Of a DNA stretch of 64,000 nt, positions 54,836 through 63,561 are shown piece after piece. A model generated the notes under the pieces. That model searched no databases. It was not told where the DNA came from and worked only from the letters and a program-made list of their open reading frames with translations. The stretch's first letter is position 1, and each line of letters opens with the position of its first letter. The stretch lies in NCBI RefSeq assembly GCF_030709675.1, contig NZ_JAUZQD010000007.1, positions 372,001-436,000 of the forward strand. The letters run 5' to 3'. A program made the translations under genes and the position numbers. This DNA is from Symbioplanes lichenis (GTDB lineage Bacteria; Actinomycetota; Actinomycetes; Mycobacteriales; Micromonosporaceae).

Positions 54836-55278
54836 TGGCGATCAAGGTCCACCACCTGCGTCCGGCGCCCGGTGCCAAGACCGCGAAGACCCGTGTGGGT
54901 CGCGGTGAGGGCTCCAAGGGCAAGACCGCCGGTCGCGGTACCAAGGGCACCGGCGCCCGGAAGAACGTCTCGGCGGCGTTCGAGGGTGGGCAGATGCCCA
55001 TCCACATGCGCCTGCCGAAGCTGAAGGGCTTCAAGAACAAGAACAAGGTCGTCTTCCAGGTCGTGAACCTGGACCGGCTGGCCGAGCTGTTCCCGAACGG
55101 CGGCGAGGTCGGCGTGGCCGAGCTCGTCGAGGCCGGCGCGGTCCGCAAGGGCCAGCTGGTCAAGGTTCTCGGCTCGGGCGAGCTGGGCGGCGTGGCGCTG
55201 ACGGTGTCGGCCCACGCGTTCAGCGAGTCGGCCAAGGAGAAGATCGCCGCGGCCGGTGGTTCCGTCACCGAGCTGTGA
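54835..55278 (+). CDS. rplO: 50S ribosomal protein L15
   Basis: 147-residue L15, late-assembly 50S protein. IKVHHLRPAPGAKTAKTRVG, VGRGEGSKGKTAGRGTKGTG, FEGGQMPIHMRLPKLKGFKN are canonical. ATG overlaps the rpmD stop. It ends the spc block; a 20-bp hairpin follows, and secY starts 274 bp downstream. Confidence 0.97.
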   Translation: MAIKVHHLRPAPGAKTAKTRVGRGEGSKGKTAGRGTKGTGARKNVSAAFEGGQMPIHMRLPKLKGFKNKNKVVFQVVNLDRLAELFPNGGEVGVAELVEAGAVRKGQLVKVLGSGELGGVALTVSAHAFSESAKEKIAAAGGSVTEL

Positions 55279-55286
55279 TGCTCGCC

Positions 55287-55331
55287 GGGGGTGCTGGCCT
55301 GGTATCAGTGAGATACCGGGCCGGCATCCCC
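55287..55331 (+). terminator. Long hairpin between rplO and secY
   Basis: 55287-55306 pairs with 55312-55331 around loop AGTGA: 20 pairs, three of them G-T. A smaller GAACTGGC/GCCAGTTC stem follows at 55344-55364. No T tract. It probably lowers read-through into secY. Confidence 0.7.
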
Positions 55332-55552
55332 GTTCTGGCGTCTGAACTGGCACAACGCCAGTTCGGGCGCGAGAGCGCAGACAGCCGTTGAGTAGCTCTT
55401 CGTCCCCGAGTGCTGCACAAGCGGCGACCGTGCCTCACGACGGGCACGTCAGGCTGTTAGAGTCCGTTCCCAGCTAGGGATATCGGTCGTCCGGACCGAT
55501 GCCTACCCCCATCCGCCGGTTTCAGGCGGCCACCTCGCGCAGGAGGATGAAG

Positions 55553-56899
55553 TTGCTCTCCGCCTTTTCCAGTGCGTTCCGGACGCCTGACCTGCGCAAG
55601 AAACTGCTGTTCACAGTAGCGATCATCGCGGTCTACCGGCTCGGTGCGACTTTGCCCAGCCCGGGTGTGTCCTACACCAACGTGCAGAACTGCCTCGAGG
55701 CGGTCAACGACCAGAACGCCGGCGGCGGGGTGCTCAACCTGCTGAACCTGTTCTCCGGTGGCGCGCTGCTGCAACTGTCGGTCTTTGCGCTGGGCATCAT
55801 GCCCTACATCACCGCCTCCATCATTCTCCAGCTGCTGACGGTCGTGATCCCCCGGCTCGAGCAGCTCCGCAAGGAGGGGCAGAGCGGTCAGGCGAAGATC
55901 ACGCAGTACACGCGTTATCTGACCCTGGGTCTCGCCATTCTGCAGTCCTCGGCCTTCGTGGCGCTGGCCCGCTCCGGTCAGCTCTTCGCCAACGCGTGCC
56001 CGCAGGACCAGGCCAACCTGCAGATCATCCCGGAGAACACCGGCCTGCCGCTGTGGCTCACGCTGGTCATGCTCATCGTCACGATGACCGCCGGCACCGG
56101 CGTCGTCATGTGGCTGGGCGAGCTGATCACCGACCGCGGCGTCGGCAACGGCATGTCCGTCCTGATCTTCACCTCGATCGCCGCGCGCCTTCCCGGCGAG
56201 GGCTGGACGATCAAGGAGAGCAGCGGCTGGGGCAAGTTCTGGCTCGTCATCGCGCTGGTGCTGCTGGTCATCTGCGCGGTCGTCTTCATCGAGCAGGCGC
56301 AGCGCCGCATCCCGGTGCAGTACGCGAAGCGCATGATCGGCCGGCGCATGTACGGCGGCACCTCGACGTACATCCCGCTCAAGGTCAACCAGGCCGGCGT
56401 CGTGCCGGTGATCTTCGCGTCGTCGCTGCTCTACCTGCCGCAGCTGTACCTGCAGTTCTTCGACCCGAACAACCTCAAGGGCTACCAGCAGTGGATCCAG
56501 AACAACCTGGCGAACCCGAGCCACTGGATCTACATCACGACGTACTTCCTGCTGATCATCTTCTTCACGTACTTCTACGTCTCGATCACGTTCAACCCGA
56601 CCGAGGTCGCGGAGAACATGAAGAAGTACGGTGGGTTCGTACCGGGCATCCGGCCCGGTAAGCCGACCGCCGACTACCTGGACTTCATCCTGAGCCGGAT
56701 CACGCTGCCGGGTGCGCTCTACCTGGGTCTGATCTCGGTCCTGCCGAACTTCTTCTTCATCTGGCTGAACAGCCAGCAGTACCAGAACTTCCCGTTCGGT
56801 GGTACCGCGGTGCTGATCATGGTCGGTGTGGGTCTGGAGACGGTCAAGCAGATCGAGAGCCAGCTGATGCAGCGCAACTACGAAGGGTTCCTCCGGTAG
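55553..56899 (+). CDS. secY: Preprotein translocase subunit SecY
   Basis: 448-residue SecY, the ten-helix channel of the Sec translocon. TTG 55553 was chosen because AGGAGG lies six bases upstream and the product LLSAFSSAFRTPDLRKKLLF then aligns with actinobacterial SecY. The ATG at 55547 touches the ribosome binding site and 55499 is further still. TVVIPRLEQLRKEGQSGQAK, VPVIFASSLLYLPQLYLQFF and the end ESQLMQRNYEGFLR are canonical. adk begins 74 bp later. Confidence 0.95.
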   Translation: MLSAFSSAFRTPDLRKKLLFTVAIIAVYRLGATLPSPGVSYTNVQNCLEAVNDQNAGGGVLNLLNLFSGGALLQLSVFALGIMPYITASIILQLLTVVIPRLEQLRKEGQSGQAKITQYTRYLTLGLAILQSSAFVALARSGQLFANACPQDQANLQIIPENTGLPLWLTLVMLIVTMTAGTGVVMWLGELITDRGVGNGMSVLIFTSIAARLPGEGWTIKESSGWGKFWLVIALVLLVICAVVFIEQAQRRIPVQYAKRMIGRRMYGGTSTYIPLKVNQAGVVPVIFASSLLYLPQLYLQFFDPNNLKGYQQWIQNNLANPSHWIYITTYFLLIIFFTYFYVSITFNPTEVAENMKKYGGFVPGIRPGKPTADYLDFILSRITLPGALYLGLISVLPNFFFIWLNSQQYQNFPFGGTAVLIMVGVGLETVKQIESQLMQRNYEGFLR

Positions 56900-56973
56900 T
56901 GGGGGCGCGGAGCCGGGGGGCTCTCGCGTCCAAGGTTTGCGAGGCTCGTTCTCACCGAAGCGAGGCGATGTAG

Positions 56974-57627
56974 GTGCGGCTGGTACTGGTGGGCCCTCCG
57001 GGGGCCGGCAAGGGGACCCAGGCTGAGTTCATCGCTGCCCATCTCGCCGTACCGAAGATCTCGACCGGTGACATCTTCCGGGCCAACGTCTCCCAGGGCA
57101 CGCCGCTGGGCCTCGAGGCCAAGCGGTACATGGACGCCGGGAACCTCGTCCCCGACGAGGTGACCATCAACATGGTCCGGGACCGGCTCGCCGAGCCCGA
57201 CGCGGCCGACGGCTTCCTGCTGGACGGCTTCCCGCGGACCGTCCCGCAGGCGTCGGCGCTCGACAAGCTGCTGGCCGACCTCGGCACGGCGCTCGACCTG
57301 GTCATGGAGCTGGTGGTCGACGACGACGAGGTCATCCGGCGGCTGTCGGGGCGGCGCACGTGCCGGGGCTGCGGCAAGATCTGGCACGTGGAGTTCGACC
57401 CCACGAGCAAGGAGAACATCTGCGACAGGTGTGGCTCCGAGCTCTTCCAGCGGGACGACGACCGGGCCGAGACGATCGCCAACCGGCTCGTGGAGTACGC
57501 CGACAAGACGGCGCCCCTGGTCGACTTCTACGGGGCCCAGGGCAAGCTGGTGGGCATCGACGCGACCGGCCCGGTCGAGGACGTCACCGTGCGTGCCATC
57601 GACGCGCTGCGGTCGTACGGAGGCTGA
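56974..57627 (+). CDS. adk: Adenylate kinase
   Basis: 217-residue adenylate kinase (AMP + ATP to 2 ADP). P-loop LVGPPGAGKGTQAEFIAAHL, AMP site KISTGDIFRANVSQGTPLG and DGFPRTVPQASALDKLL. The LID domain carries four cysteines (CRGCGKIW and CDRCGSEL), so it is the long zinc-binding form. GTG 56974 lacks a strong ribosome binding site (CGAGGCGATGTAG). map follows six bases after the stop. Confidence 0.97.
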   Translation: MRLVLVGPPGAGKGTQAEFIAAHLAVPKISTGDIFRANVSQGTPLGLEAKRYMDAGNLVPDEVTINMVRDRLAEPDAADGFLLDGFPRTVPQASALDKLLADLGTALDLVMELVVDDDEVIRRLSGRRTCRGCGKIWHVEFDPTSKENICDRCGSELFQRDDDRAETIANRLVEYADKTAPLVDFYGAQGKLVGIDATGPVEDVTVRAIDALRSYGG

Positions 57628-57633
57628 GCGAGC

Positions 57634-58488
57634 ATGCGCCGCGAGCAGCTGGACATTCAGCTAAAGACCCCCGAGCAGATCGAGCTCATGCGCGGCGCCG
57701 GCCTCGTCGTCGCCGCCGCGCTGCAGGCGATGCGCGAGGCGGTGGCGCCGGGCATCTCCACGGGTGAGCTCGACGCCATCGCGGAGAAGGTCATCCGGGA
57801 CGCCGGGGCGGTCCCGTCGTTCAAGGGCTACCACGGCTTCCCGGCCTCGATCTGCGCCTCGGTCAACAACCAGGTGGTGCACGGCATCCCGTCCACCGAG
57901 CAGGTGCTGCGCGAGGGCGACCTGATTTCGCTCGACTGCGGCGCGATTCTCGAGGGCTGGCACGGCGACTCGGCCATCACGGTCGGCGTCGGCGAGACCG
58001 ATCCGCAGCTGCTCAAGCTGGCCGAGGTGGCCGAGGACTCGATGTGGGCCGGCATCGCCGCCGCGGCGCGCGGTGCGGCCAACGGGCGGGGCCGGCTGAC
58101 CGACATCTCGTTCAACGTCGAGAAGACGGTGCGCAAGGCCGGGCGCTACGGGATCGTGGACGGCTACGGCGGGCACGGCATCGGCACCGAGATGCACCAG
58201 GACCCGCACGTGCTCAATCACGGCAAGCCCGGCAAGGGGCCGAAGCTGGTCCCCGGCCTGGCGCTGGCCATCGAGCCGATGATCACGATGGGCTCGCCGC
58301 GGACGGCCGAGCTGTCCGACGGCTGGACGGTCGTCACGCGCGACGGGTCGATCGCCGCCCACGTGGAGCACACGATGGCGATCCTCGAGGACGGCGTCTG
58401 GGTGACCACGGCGCCGGACGGCGGCCGGGCGCGCCTGGGCGACCTCGTCACGGCCCGGCAAGAGGCCGTTGGCTCCCACTCGGAGTAA
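57634..58488 (+). CDS. map: Methionine aminopeptidase type I
   Basis: 284-residue MetAP that removes initiator Met. Metal ligands are in LDCGAILEGWHGDSAI (two Asp), GHGIGTEMHQDP (His), EPMITMG (Glu) and VEHTMAI (Glu). No N-terminal zinc-finger extension, so it is the simple type Ia form. ATG 57634 follows GGAGGC. In the usual actinobacterial order infA would follow, but here two DUF1707 genes intervene. Confidence 0.95.
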   Translation: MRREQLDIQLKTPEQIELMRGAGLVVAAALQAMREAVAPGISTGELDAIAEKVIRDAGAVPSFKGYHGFPASICASVNNQVVHGIPSTEQVLREGDLISLDCGAILEGWHGDSAITVGVGETDPQLLKLAEVAEDSMWAGIAAAARGAANGRGRLTDISFNVEKTVRKAGRYGIVDGYGGHGIGTEMHQDPHVLNHGKPGKGPKLVPGLALAIEPMITMGSPRTAELSDGWTVVTRDGSIAAHVEHTMAILEDGVWVTTAPDGGRARLGDLVTARQEAVGSHSE

Positions 58489-58515
58489 AAGCGCCGGGGT
58501 GGCATGCTAGGAGCC

Positions 58516-58917
58516 ATGGGGCGCGAGGAGATGCGGGCGGGCGACGACGACCGCGAGGCAGTGGCGGCGAGGCTCAAGGAGGCGCTCGATCAGGGGCGCC
58601 TCGACCTTCACGAGTACGACGAGCGGCTCCAGCGCGTGTACGGCGCCAAGACCTACGGCGAGCTGGAGACCGTGACCACCGACCTGCCCGGCACCGTCCC
58701 CCCGCGGCAGGCCCGGGTCGCGACGCCCCAGCCGGCGACCGCGGTCGGCAAGCGGCCGCCCTACCTCACCGGTTACGCGGGCGTGGTCGTGGTCTGCGTG
58801 ATCATCTGGCTGCTGTCGAGCCTCGGCTCGGGTCACTGGCAGTACCCGTGGCCCGCCTGGATGCTGATTCCGCTGGTCTGGAGCTTCGTCGGGCGTTCCC
58901 GCGGCCACGGGCGCTGA
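58516..58917 (+). CDS. DUF1707 domain membrane protein (copy 1 of the map-infA pair)
   Basis: 133 residues. DUF1707 reads MRAGDDDREAVAARLKEALD and GRLDLHEYDERLQRVYGAKT, then a Pro/Arg linker and two helices (LTGYAGVVVVCVIIWLLSSL and WPAWMLIPLVWSFVGR). CATGCT at 58503-58508 lies seven bases before ATG 58516, consistent with a leaderless transcript; ATG 58504 is an alternative start. Function unknown. It is 28 bp after map and 14 bp before its paralogue. Confidence 0.75.
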   Translation: MGREEMRAGDDDREAVAARLKEALDQGRLDLHEYDERLQRVYGAKTYGELETVTTDLPGTVPPRQARVATPQPATAVGKRPPYLTGYAGVVVVCVIIWLLSSLGSGHWQYPWPAWMLIPLVWSFVGRSRGHGR

Positions 58918-58931
58918 GCGGGCCGGCCGAC

Positions 58932-59456
58932 ATGGAGCGCGATCGGATGCGGGCCGGCGACGGCGACCGTCAGGCCGTCGCGGAGCAGCTGCGCGGGGCC
59001 CTGGACGAGGGGCGGCTCGAGCTGCACGAGTACGACGACCGGCTCCAGCGCGCGTACGGCGCCAAGACCTACGGGGAGCTGGCGGAGCTGGTCGAGGATC
59101 TGCCGGCGGCCGTGGTGCCCGTGCCCCGGCCGCCCGCGACGCCGCAGCACCTGGATCCCCGCACCGATCGGGAGCTGACAGCCCGCTGGCTCGCGGAGAT
59201 CTGGGGCAGCTGGGTCTCCGTCAACGCCATCATGGTCGTGATCTGGCTGGTGACCGTCATCGGGAGCGGTGAGCTGAGTTACTTCTGGCCGGTCTGGGTG
59301 GCCGGTCCGTGGGGCGCGGTGCTCGTCTGGCAGACGGTGGCGGGGCTGGCGAGCGGGCAGCCGCGCCTGCAGGCGGAGAAGAAGGCCCGTAAACGAGCCG
59401 CGAAGCTCGAGCGGAAGGCCGCGAAGGACGACCGGCGCGGGGAGATTGCCCCCTGA
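58932..59456 (+). CDS. DUF1707 domain membrane protein (copy 2 of the map-infA pair)
   Basis: 174 residues. DUF1707 MRAGDGDRQAVAEQLRGALD and GRLELHEYDDRLQRAYGAKT, very similar to the preceding gene. Two helices follow (VSVNAIMVVIWLVTVIGS, WPVWVAGPWGAVLVWQTVAG) and a strongly basic coiled-coil-like tail KKARKRAAKLERKAAKDDRR. Function unknown. The pair probably arose by tandem duplication. Confidence 0.75.
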   Translation: MERDRMRAGDGDRQAVAEQLRGALDEGRLELHEYDDRLQRAYGAKTYGELAELVEDLPAAVVPVPRPPATPQHLDPRTDRELTARWLAEIWGSWVSVNAIMVVIWLVTVIGSGELSYFWPVWVAGPWGAVLVWQTVAGLASGQPRLQAEKKARKRAAKLERKAAKDDRRGEIAP

Positions 59457-59694
59457 CGCGTCGTTTGTCCGGGCGCCGACACACCCGACCCCGGGTTACG
59501 AGGGGCTCGGTTTGGTGTCGATGCGAGGGCGCGCGTACACTGGCTAGCTGGCGCACAGCGTCCACTCCGGCATGTCATCAAGCGCTTCTGGTGAGCGCCG
59601 GAGCCGCGGCTGGTCCCAGGCCCCCGGTGATCCGGGGATCGGGGATGAACGTTGTGAGCTTGCCCCAAGAACCCGATGTCAGGTAGCGGAGGAC

Positions 59695-59916
59695 ATGCCT
59701 AAGAAAGACGGAGCCATCGAGATCGAAGGCCGAGTGATCGAGCCCCTGCCGAACGCCATGTTCCGCGTGGAGCTCGCCAATGGTCACAAGGTGCTCGCAC
59801 ACATCTCCGGCAAGATGCGGCAGCACTACATCCGCATCCTTCCCGAGGACAGGGTCGTCGTCGAGCTTTCGCCGTACGACCTGACCCGTGGGCGCATCGT
59901 CTACCGCTACAAGTGA
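59695..59916 (+). CDS. infA: Translation initiation factor IF-1
   Basis: 73-residue OB-fold protein that blocks the A site during initiation. KKDGAIEIEGRVIEPLPNAM, VELANGHKVLAHISGKMRQH and YIRILPEDRVVVELSPYDLT are canonical. ATG 59695 follows AGCGGAGGAC. A CCCGGCG/CGCCGGG hairpin lies after its stop (59924-59941). rpmJ begins 85 bp downstream. Confidence 0.97.
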   Translation: MPKKDGAIEIEGRVIEPLPNAMFRVELANGHKVLAHISGKMRQHYIRILPEDRVVVELSPYDLTRGRIVYRYK

Positions 59917-60001
59917 CCTTGTCCCGGCGGCGACGCCGGGTGAGTTCTTGCAACGGGGTCGCGGGGATCTGTTCCCGTCCGACTGAGAGTTAAGGCAAAC
60001 C

Positions 60002-60118
60002 GTGAAGGTCAAGCCGAGCGTCAAGCGGATCTGCAACAACTGCCGGGTCATCCGGCGGCACGGCCGCGTCATGGTCATCTGCAAGTCCGACGCGCGTCAC
60101 AAGCAGCGCCAGGGCTGA
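60002..60118 (+). CDS. rpmJ: 50S ribosomal protein L36
   Basis: 38-residue L36: KVKPSVKRICNNCRVIRRHG then RVMVICKSDARHKQRQG, GTG start at 60002. Zinc ligands Cys11, Cys14, Cys27 and a His after five residues (C-x5-H, as in E. coli L36, against C-x4-H in many actinobacteria). It lies between infA and rpsM, the expected order. Confidence 0.95.
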   Translation: MKVKPSVKRICNNCRVIRRHGRVMVICKSDARHKQRQG

Positions 60119-60306
60119 TCCCAGCCTGGCTCTGCCAGATCCGTACCACATGCACAAGCCCGTTCCAGCCGCTGTCACCGCAGCGTCGTTCCGCGACGCG
60201 TCGATGACGTGCGGTTCCACCCCCGGTCGGAGGCCGGGGCCCGCCCGGGCAGGCGGGGTGGTCCGGGCACAGACCTCCGTGAGACATCTGAGGAGTTAGC
60301 CCACTT

Positions 60307-60687
60307 ATGGCACGACTCGTCGGCGTCGATCTTCCCCGCGAGAAGCGGATGGAGATCGCGCTCACCTACATCTTCGGCATCGGGCGCACCCGTGCCGTCG
60401 AGGCGCTTACCGCCACCGCGATTGACCTGAACAAGCGCGCCAAGGACCTCACGGACGAGGAGCTGGTCCAGCTCCGCGACTACATCGAGGCCAACTTCAA
60501 GGTTGAGGGTGACCTGCGCCGCGAGGTCGCCGCGGACATCCGCCGCAAGGTCGAGATCGGCTGCTACGCCGGCATCCGTCACCGCCGGGGTCTCCCCGTG
60601 CGGGGTCAGCGCACCCGGACCAACGCGCGTACGCGCAAGGGCCCGAAGCGCACTGTTGCTGGCAAGAAGAAGCCCGGTCGGAAGTAA
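60307..60687 (+). CDS. rpsM: 30S ribosomal protein S13
   Basis: 126-residue S13 of the 30S head. Start ARLVGVDLPREKRMEIALTY, YIFGIGRTRAVEALTATAID, and GLPVRGQRTRTNARTRKGPK with a basic tail. ATG 60307 follows GAGGAGTTAG. A spacer of about 190 bp precedes it; rpsK follows 17 bp after the stop. Confidence 0.97.
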   Translation: MARLVGVDLPREKRMEIALTYIFGIGRTRAVEALTATAIDLNKRAKDLTDEELVQLRDYIEANFKVEGDLRREVAADIRRKVEIGCYAGIRHRRGLPVRGQRTRTNARTRKGPKRTVAGKKKPGRK

Positions 60688-60704
60688 TAGGAGCGCACTG
60701 ACTT

Positions 60705-61112
60705 ATGCCACCCAAGGCACGCGCAGGGGCCGCAGTCAAGAAGGTCCGGCGCAAGGAACGCAAGAACGTCGCCCACGGGCAGGCGCACATCAAGAGCACC
60801 TTCAACAACACCATCGTGTCGATCACCGACCCGACCGGTGCTGTCATCTCCTGGGCCTCGTCCGGCCAGGTGGGCTTCAAGGGCTCCCGCAAGTCGACCC
60901 CGTTCGCCGCGCAGCTGGCCGCCGAGGCGGCCGCCCGTCGTGCCATGGAGCACGGCATGCGCAAGGTCGACGTGTTCGTCAAGGGCCCCGGCTCCGGCCG
61001 GGAGACCGCCATCCGTTCGCTGCAGGCCGCCGGCCTCGAGGTCGGGCAGATCTCCGACGTCACGCCGCAGCCGCACAACGGGTGCCGTCCGCCGAAGCGC
61101 CGCCGGGTCTGA
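60705..61112 (+). CDS. rpsK: 30S ribosomal protein S11
   Basis: 135-residue S11 of the platform. KERKNVAHGQAHIKSTFNNT, ASSGQVGFKGSRKSTPFAAQ and PHNGCRPPKRRRV are canonical. ATG 60705 follows ATAGGAGCG. rpsD starts 16 bp after the stop. Confidence 0.97.
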   Translation: MPPKARAGAAVKKVRRKERKNVAHGQAHIKSTFNNTIVSITDPTGAVISWASSGQVGFKGSRKSTPFAAQLAAEAAARRAMEHGMRKVDVFVKGPGSGRETAIRSLQAAGLEVGQISDVTPQPHNGCRPPKRRRV

Positions 61113-61128
61113 GGGATAGAGAGAGAAG

Positions 61129-61755
61129 ATGGCTCGTTACACAGGGGCGGACTGCAAGCGCTGCCGCCGCGAGAAGATGAAGCTGTTCCTCAAGGGCAGC
61201 AAGTGCGATGGTCCGAAGTGCCCGTTCGAGTCCCGGCCCTTCCCGCCCGGACAGCACGGCCGCGGCCGCACCAAGGAGTCGGAGTACCTGCTCCAGCACC
61301 GTGAGAAGCAGAAGGCCCGCCGCACCTACGGCGTGCTCGAGAAGCAGTTCCACGGTTACTACGAGGAGGCTGTCACCAAGCCCGGCAAGACCGGTGAGGT
61401 GCTGCTGCAGATCCTCGAGACGCGGCTCGACAACGTGGTCTACCGGGCCGGCTACGCCGCGTCCCGCGACATGGCCCGTCAGCTCGTCAAGCACGGTCAC
61501 TTCCTGGTCAACGGCGTGAAGGTCGACATTCCTTCGTACCGGGTCAAGGAGCACGACATCGTGCAGGTCCGCGAGAAGTCGAAGGAGATGACCCCCTTCG
61601 TCGTCGCGCAGGCCCAGGCCGGCTCGCGCCCCGTTCCGGCGTGGCTGGAGCCGATCCCGAGCGAGATGAAGATCCTGATCCACTCGCTCCCGGCCCGTGC
61701 CGTCATCGACACGCAGGTCCAGGAGCAGCTGATCGTGGAGCTCTACTCCAAGTAA
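61129..61755 (+). CDS. rpsD: 30S ribosomal protein S4, zinc (C+) form
   Basis: 208-residue S4, primary 16S binder and translational repressor in many bacteria. N-terminal zinc site DCKRCRREKMKLFLKGSKCD with a further Cys in GPKCPFESR. S4 RNA-binding domain TRLDNVVYRAGYAASRDMAR and HGHFLVNGVKVDIPSYRVKE. ATG 61129 follows GAGAGAGAAG. A terminator-like hairpin follows before rpoA. Confidence 0.97.
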   Translation: MARYTGADCKRCRREKMKLFLKGSKCDGPKCPFESRPFPPGQHGRGRTKESEYLLQHREKQKARRTYGVLEKQFHGYYEEAVTKPGKTGEVLLQILETRLDNVVYRAGYAASRDMARQLVKHGHFLVNGVKVDIPSYRVKEHDIVQVREKSKEMTPFVVAQAQAGSRPVPAWLEPIPSEMKILIHSLPARAVIDTQVQEQLIVELYSK

Positions 61756-61766
61756 CAGCTTTTTCG

Positions 61767-61794
61767 AAAGGCCGGCCGGACCGGCCGGCCTTTT
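61767..61794 (+). terminator. Terminator between rpsD and rpoA
   Basis: AAAGGCCGGCC, loop GGACC, GGCCGGCCTTT: perfect 11-bp stem ending in T4 (61791-61794). It lies 11 bp after the rpsD stop. Confidence 0.75.
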
Positions 61795-61850
61795 GAAAAG
61801 GGCACCGACGGCCATCAAATAGTGGGTGGCCTGACAGAAAGAAGAACAGC

Positions 61851-62873
61851 GTGCTCATCAGCCAGCGGCCGTCCCTCTCGGAGGAGACGCTCAGCGAGAC
61901 CCGCTCCCGGTTCACCATCGAGCCGCTCGAGCCGGGCTTCGGCTACACCCTCGGCAACTCGCTGCGGCGGACCCTGCTGTCGTCCATCCCGGGCGCGGCG
62001 GTCACCAGCATCAAGATCGACGGCGTCCTGCACGAGTTCACCACCATCCCCGGTGTCAAGGAGGACGTGGTCGAGCTGGTCATGAACGTCAAGGAGCTCA
62101 CCGTCAGCTCCGAGCACGACGAGCCGGTCAGCATGTACCTGCGCAAGCAGGGCCCGGGCGACGTCACCGCCGGTGACATCCAGCCCCCGGCCGGCGTGTC
62201 CGTGCACAACCCCGACCTGAAGCTGGCCACGCTCAACAGCAAGGGCCGGCTCGACATGGAGCTCACCGTCGAGCGGGGCCGTGGCTACGTCACGGCGGCG
62301 CAGAACAAGAGCGCCGGCGCCGAGATCGGCCGCATCCCGGTCGACTCGATCTACTCGCCGGTCATGAAGGTGACCTACCGCGTCGAGGCGACCCGTGTCG
62401 AGCAGCGCACCGACTTCGACCGTCTGATCATCGACGTCGAGTCCAAGGCGTCCATCTCGCCCCGCACCGCGCTGGCCTCGGCCGGCTCGACTCTCGTCGA
62501 GCTGTTCGGCCTCTGCCGCGAGCTGGACGAGACCGCCGAGGGCATCGACATCGGCCCGTCGCCGCAGGACGCTCAGCTGGCCGCCGACCTGGCCCTGCCG
62601 ATCGAGGAGCTGGACCTCACCGTCCGGTCGTACAACTGCCTCAAGCGCGAGGGCATCAACACGGTGGGCGAGTTGATCGGGCGGACGGAGGCCGACCTTC
62701 TGGATATAAGGAATTTCGGTCAGAAGTCGATCGACGAGGTCAAGATGAAGCTCGCCGGAATGGGCCTGGGCCTCAAGGACAGCGCGCCGTCCTTCGACCC
62801 GGCGCACGTGGTCGACTCGTTCGGCGACGTGGACTACGACACCGACGACTACCGCGAGACCGAGCAGCTCTGA
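61851..62873 (+). CDS. rpoA: DNA-directed RNA polymerase subunit alpha
   Basis: 340-residue alpha subunit. N-terminal dimerisation domain from ISQRPSLSEETLSETRSRFT to GYTLGNSLRRTLLSSIPGAA. C-terminal domain LDLTVRSYNCLKREGINTVG and RNFGQKSIDEVKMKLAGMGL with the UP-element-contacting Arg region. GTG 61851 follows GAAAGAAGAA. rplQ follows 31 bp after the stop. Confidence 0.98.
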   Translation: MLISQRPSLSEETLSETRSRFTIEPLEPGFGYTLGNSLRRTLLSSIPGAAVTSIKIDGVLHEFTTIPGVKEDVVELVMNVKELTVSSEHDEPVSMYLRKQGPGDVTAGDIQPPAGVSVHNPDLKLATLNSKGRLDMELTVERGRGYVTAAQNKSAGAEIGRIPVDSIYSPVMKVTYRVEATRVEQRTDFDRLIIDVESKASISPRTALASAGSTLVELFGLCRELDETAEGIDIGPSPQDAQLAADLALPIEELDLTVRSYNCLKREGINTVGELIGRTEADLLDIRNFGQKSIDEVKMKLAGMGLGLKDSAPSFDPAHVVDSFGDVDYDTDDYRETEQL

Positions 62874-62904
62874 GCTGTCCGGCCTGAATTAGGAGCAACC
62901 GGAA

Positions 62905-63498
62905 ATGCCTACGCCCACCAAGGGTCCCCGCCTCGGCGGCAGCCCGGCGCACGAGAAGCTGCTGCTGGCCAACCTGGCCACGGAGCTCTTCCGGCACGGC
63001 AAGATCAAGACCACCGAGACGAAGGCCAAGCGCCTGCGTCCGCTGGCCGAGACGCTGATCACCAAGGCCAAGCGCGGTGACCTGCACGCCCGTCGCCGGG
63101 TGCTCGGCACGATCAAGGACAAGGACGTCGTGTACGCCCTGTTCGAGCAGATCGCGCCCCGCTACGGCAACCGCCCGGGCGGCTACACGCGGATCACCAA
63201 GACCGGCCCGCGCAAGGGTGACGCCGCTCCCATGGCCGTCATCGAGCTGGTCGAGGAGCTCGAGGTCGCGGCCACCACCGCGCCCGCGAAGAAGGCGGCC
63301 CGCAAGGCCGCCGCGCAGCAGGACAAGGTCGAGGCGCTGGCCCGCGAGGACGAGGCGCCCGCCGCCTCGAGCACGCCGGCCGAGGCCAAGGCCGACACCG
63401 ATGGTGACCAGGACGCCGAGGCTCCCGTGAACGCCTCCGGCGACAAGGGTGCCGAGGGCCCGGGCGACCAGGCCGAGGGTGAAGACACCAAGGCCTGA
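62905..63498 (+). CDS. rplQ: 50S ribosomal protein L17
   Basis: 197-residue L17. The conserved first 115 residues (PTPTKGPRLGGSPAHEKLLL, TTETKAKRLRPLAETLITKA, YGNRPGGYTRITKTGPRKGD) are followed by an acidic Ala/Glu/Asp tail of about 75 residues, which is usual in actinobacteria. ATG follows TTAGGAGCA. A terminator precedes truA. Confidence 0.97.
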   Translation: MPTPTKGPRLGGSPAHEKLLLANLATELFRHGKIKTTETKAKRLRPLAETLITKAKRGDLHARRRVLGTIKDKDVVYALFEQIAPRYGNRPGGYTRITKTGPRKGDAAPMAVIELVEELEVAATTAPAKKAARKAAAQQDKVEALAREDEAPAASSTPAEAKADTDGDQDAEAPVNASGDKGAEGPGDQAEGEDTKA

Positions 63499-63511
63499 TC
63501 TTCAGGCAGCG

Positions 63512-63544
63512 ACGGCCCGGCCCCCTCACGGGGTGCCGGGCCGT
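63512..63544 (+). terminator. Terminator after rplQ
   Basis: ACGGCCCGGC / GCCGGGCCGT with an inner CCCC/GGGG stem around TCAC, then TCCC. It lies 13 bp after the rplQ stop. Confidence 0.75.
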
Positions 63545-63561
63545 TCCCATGGGAGGAAGAA

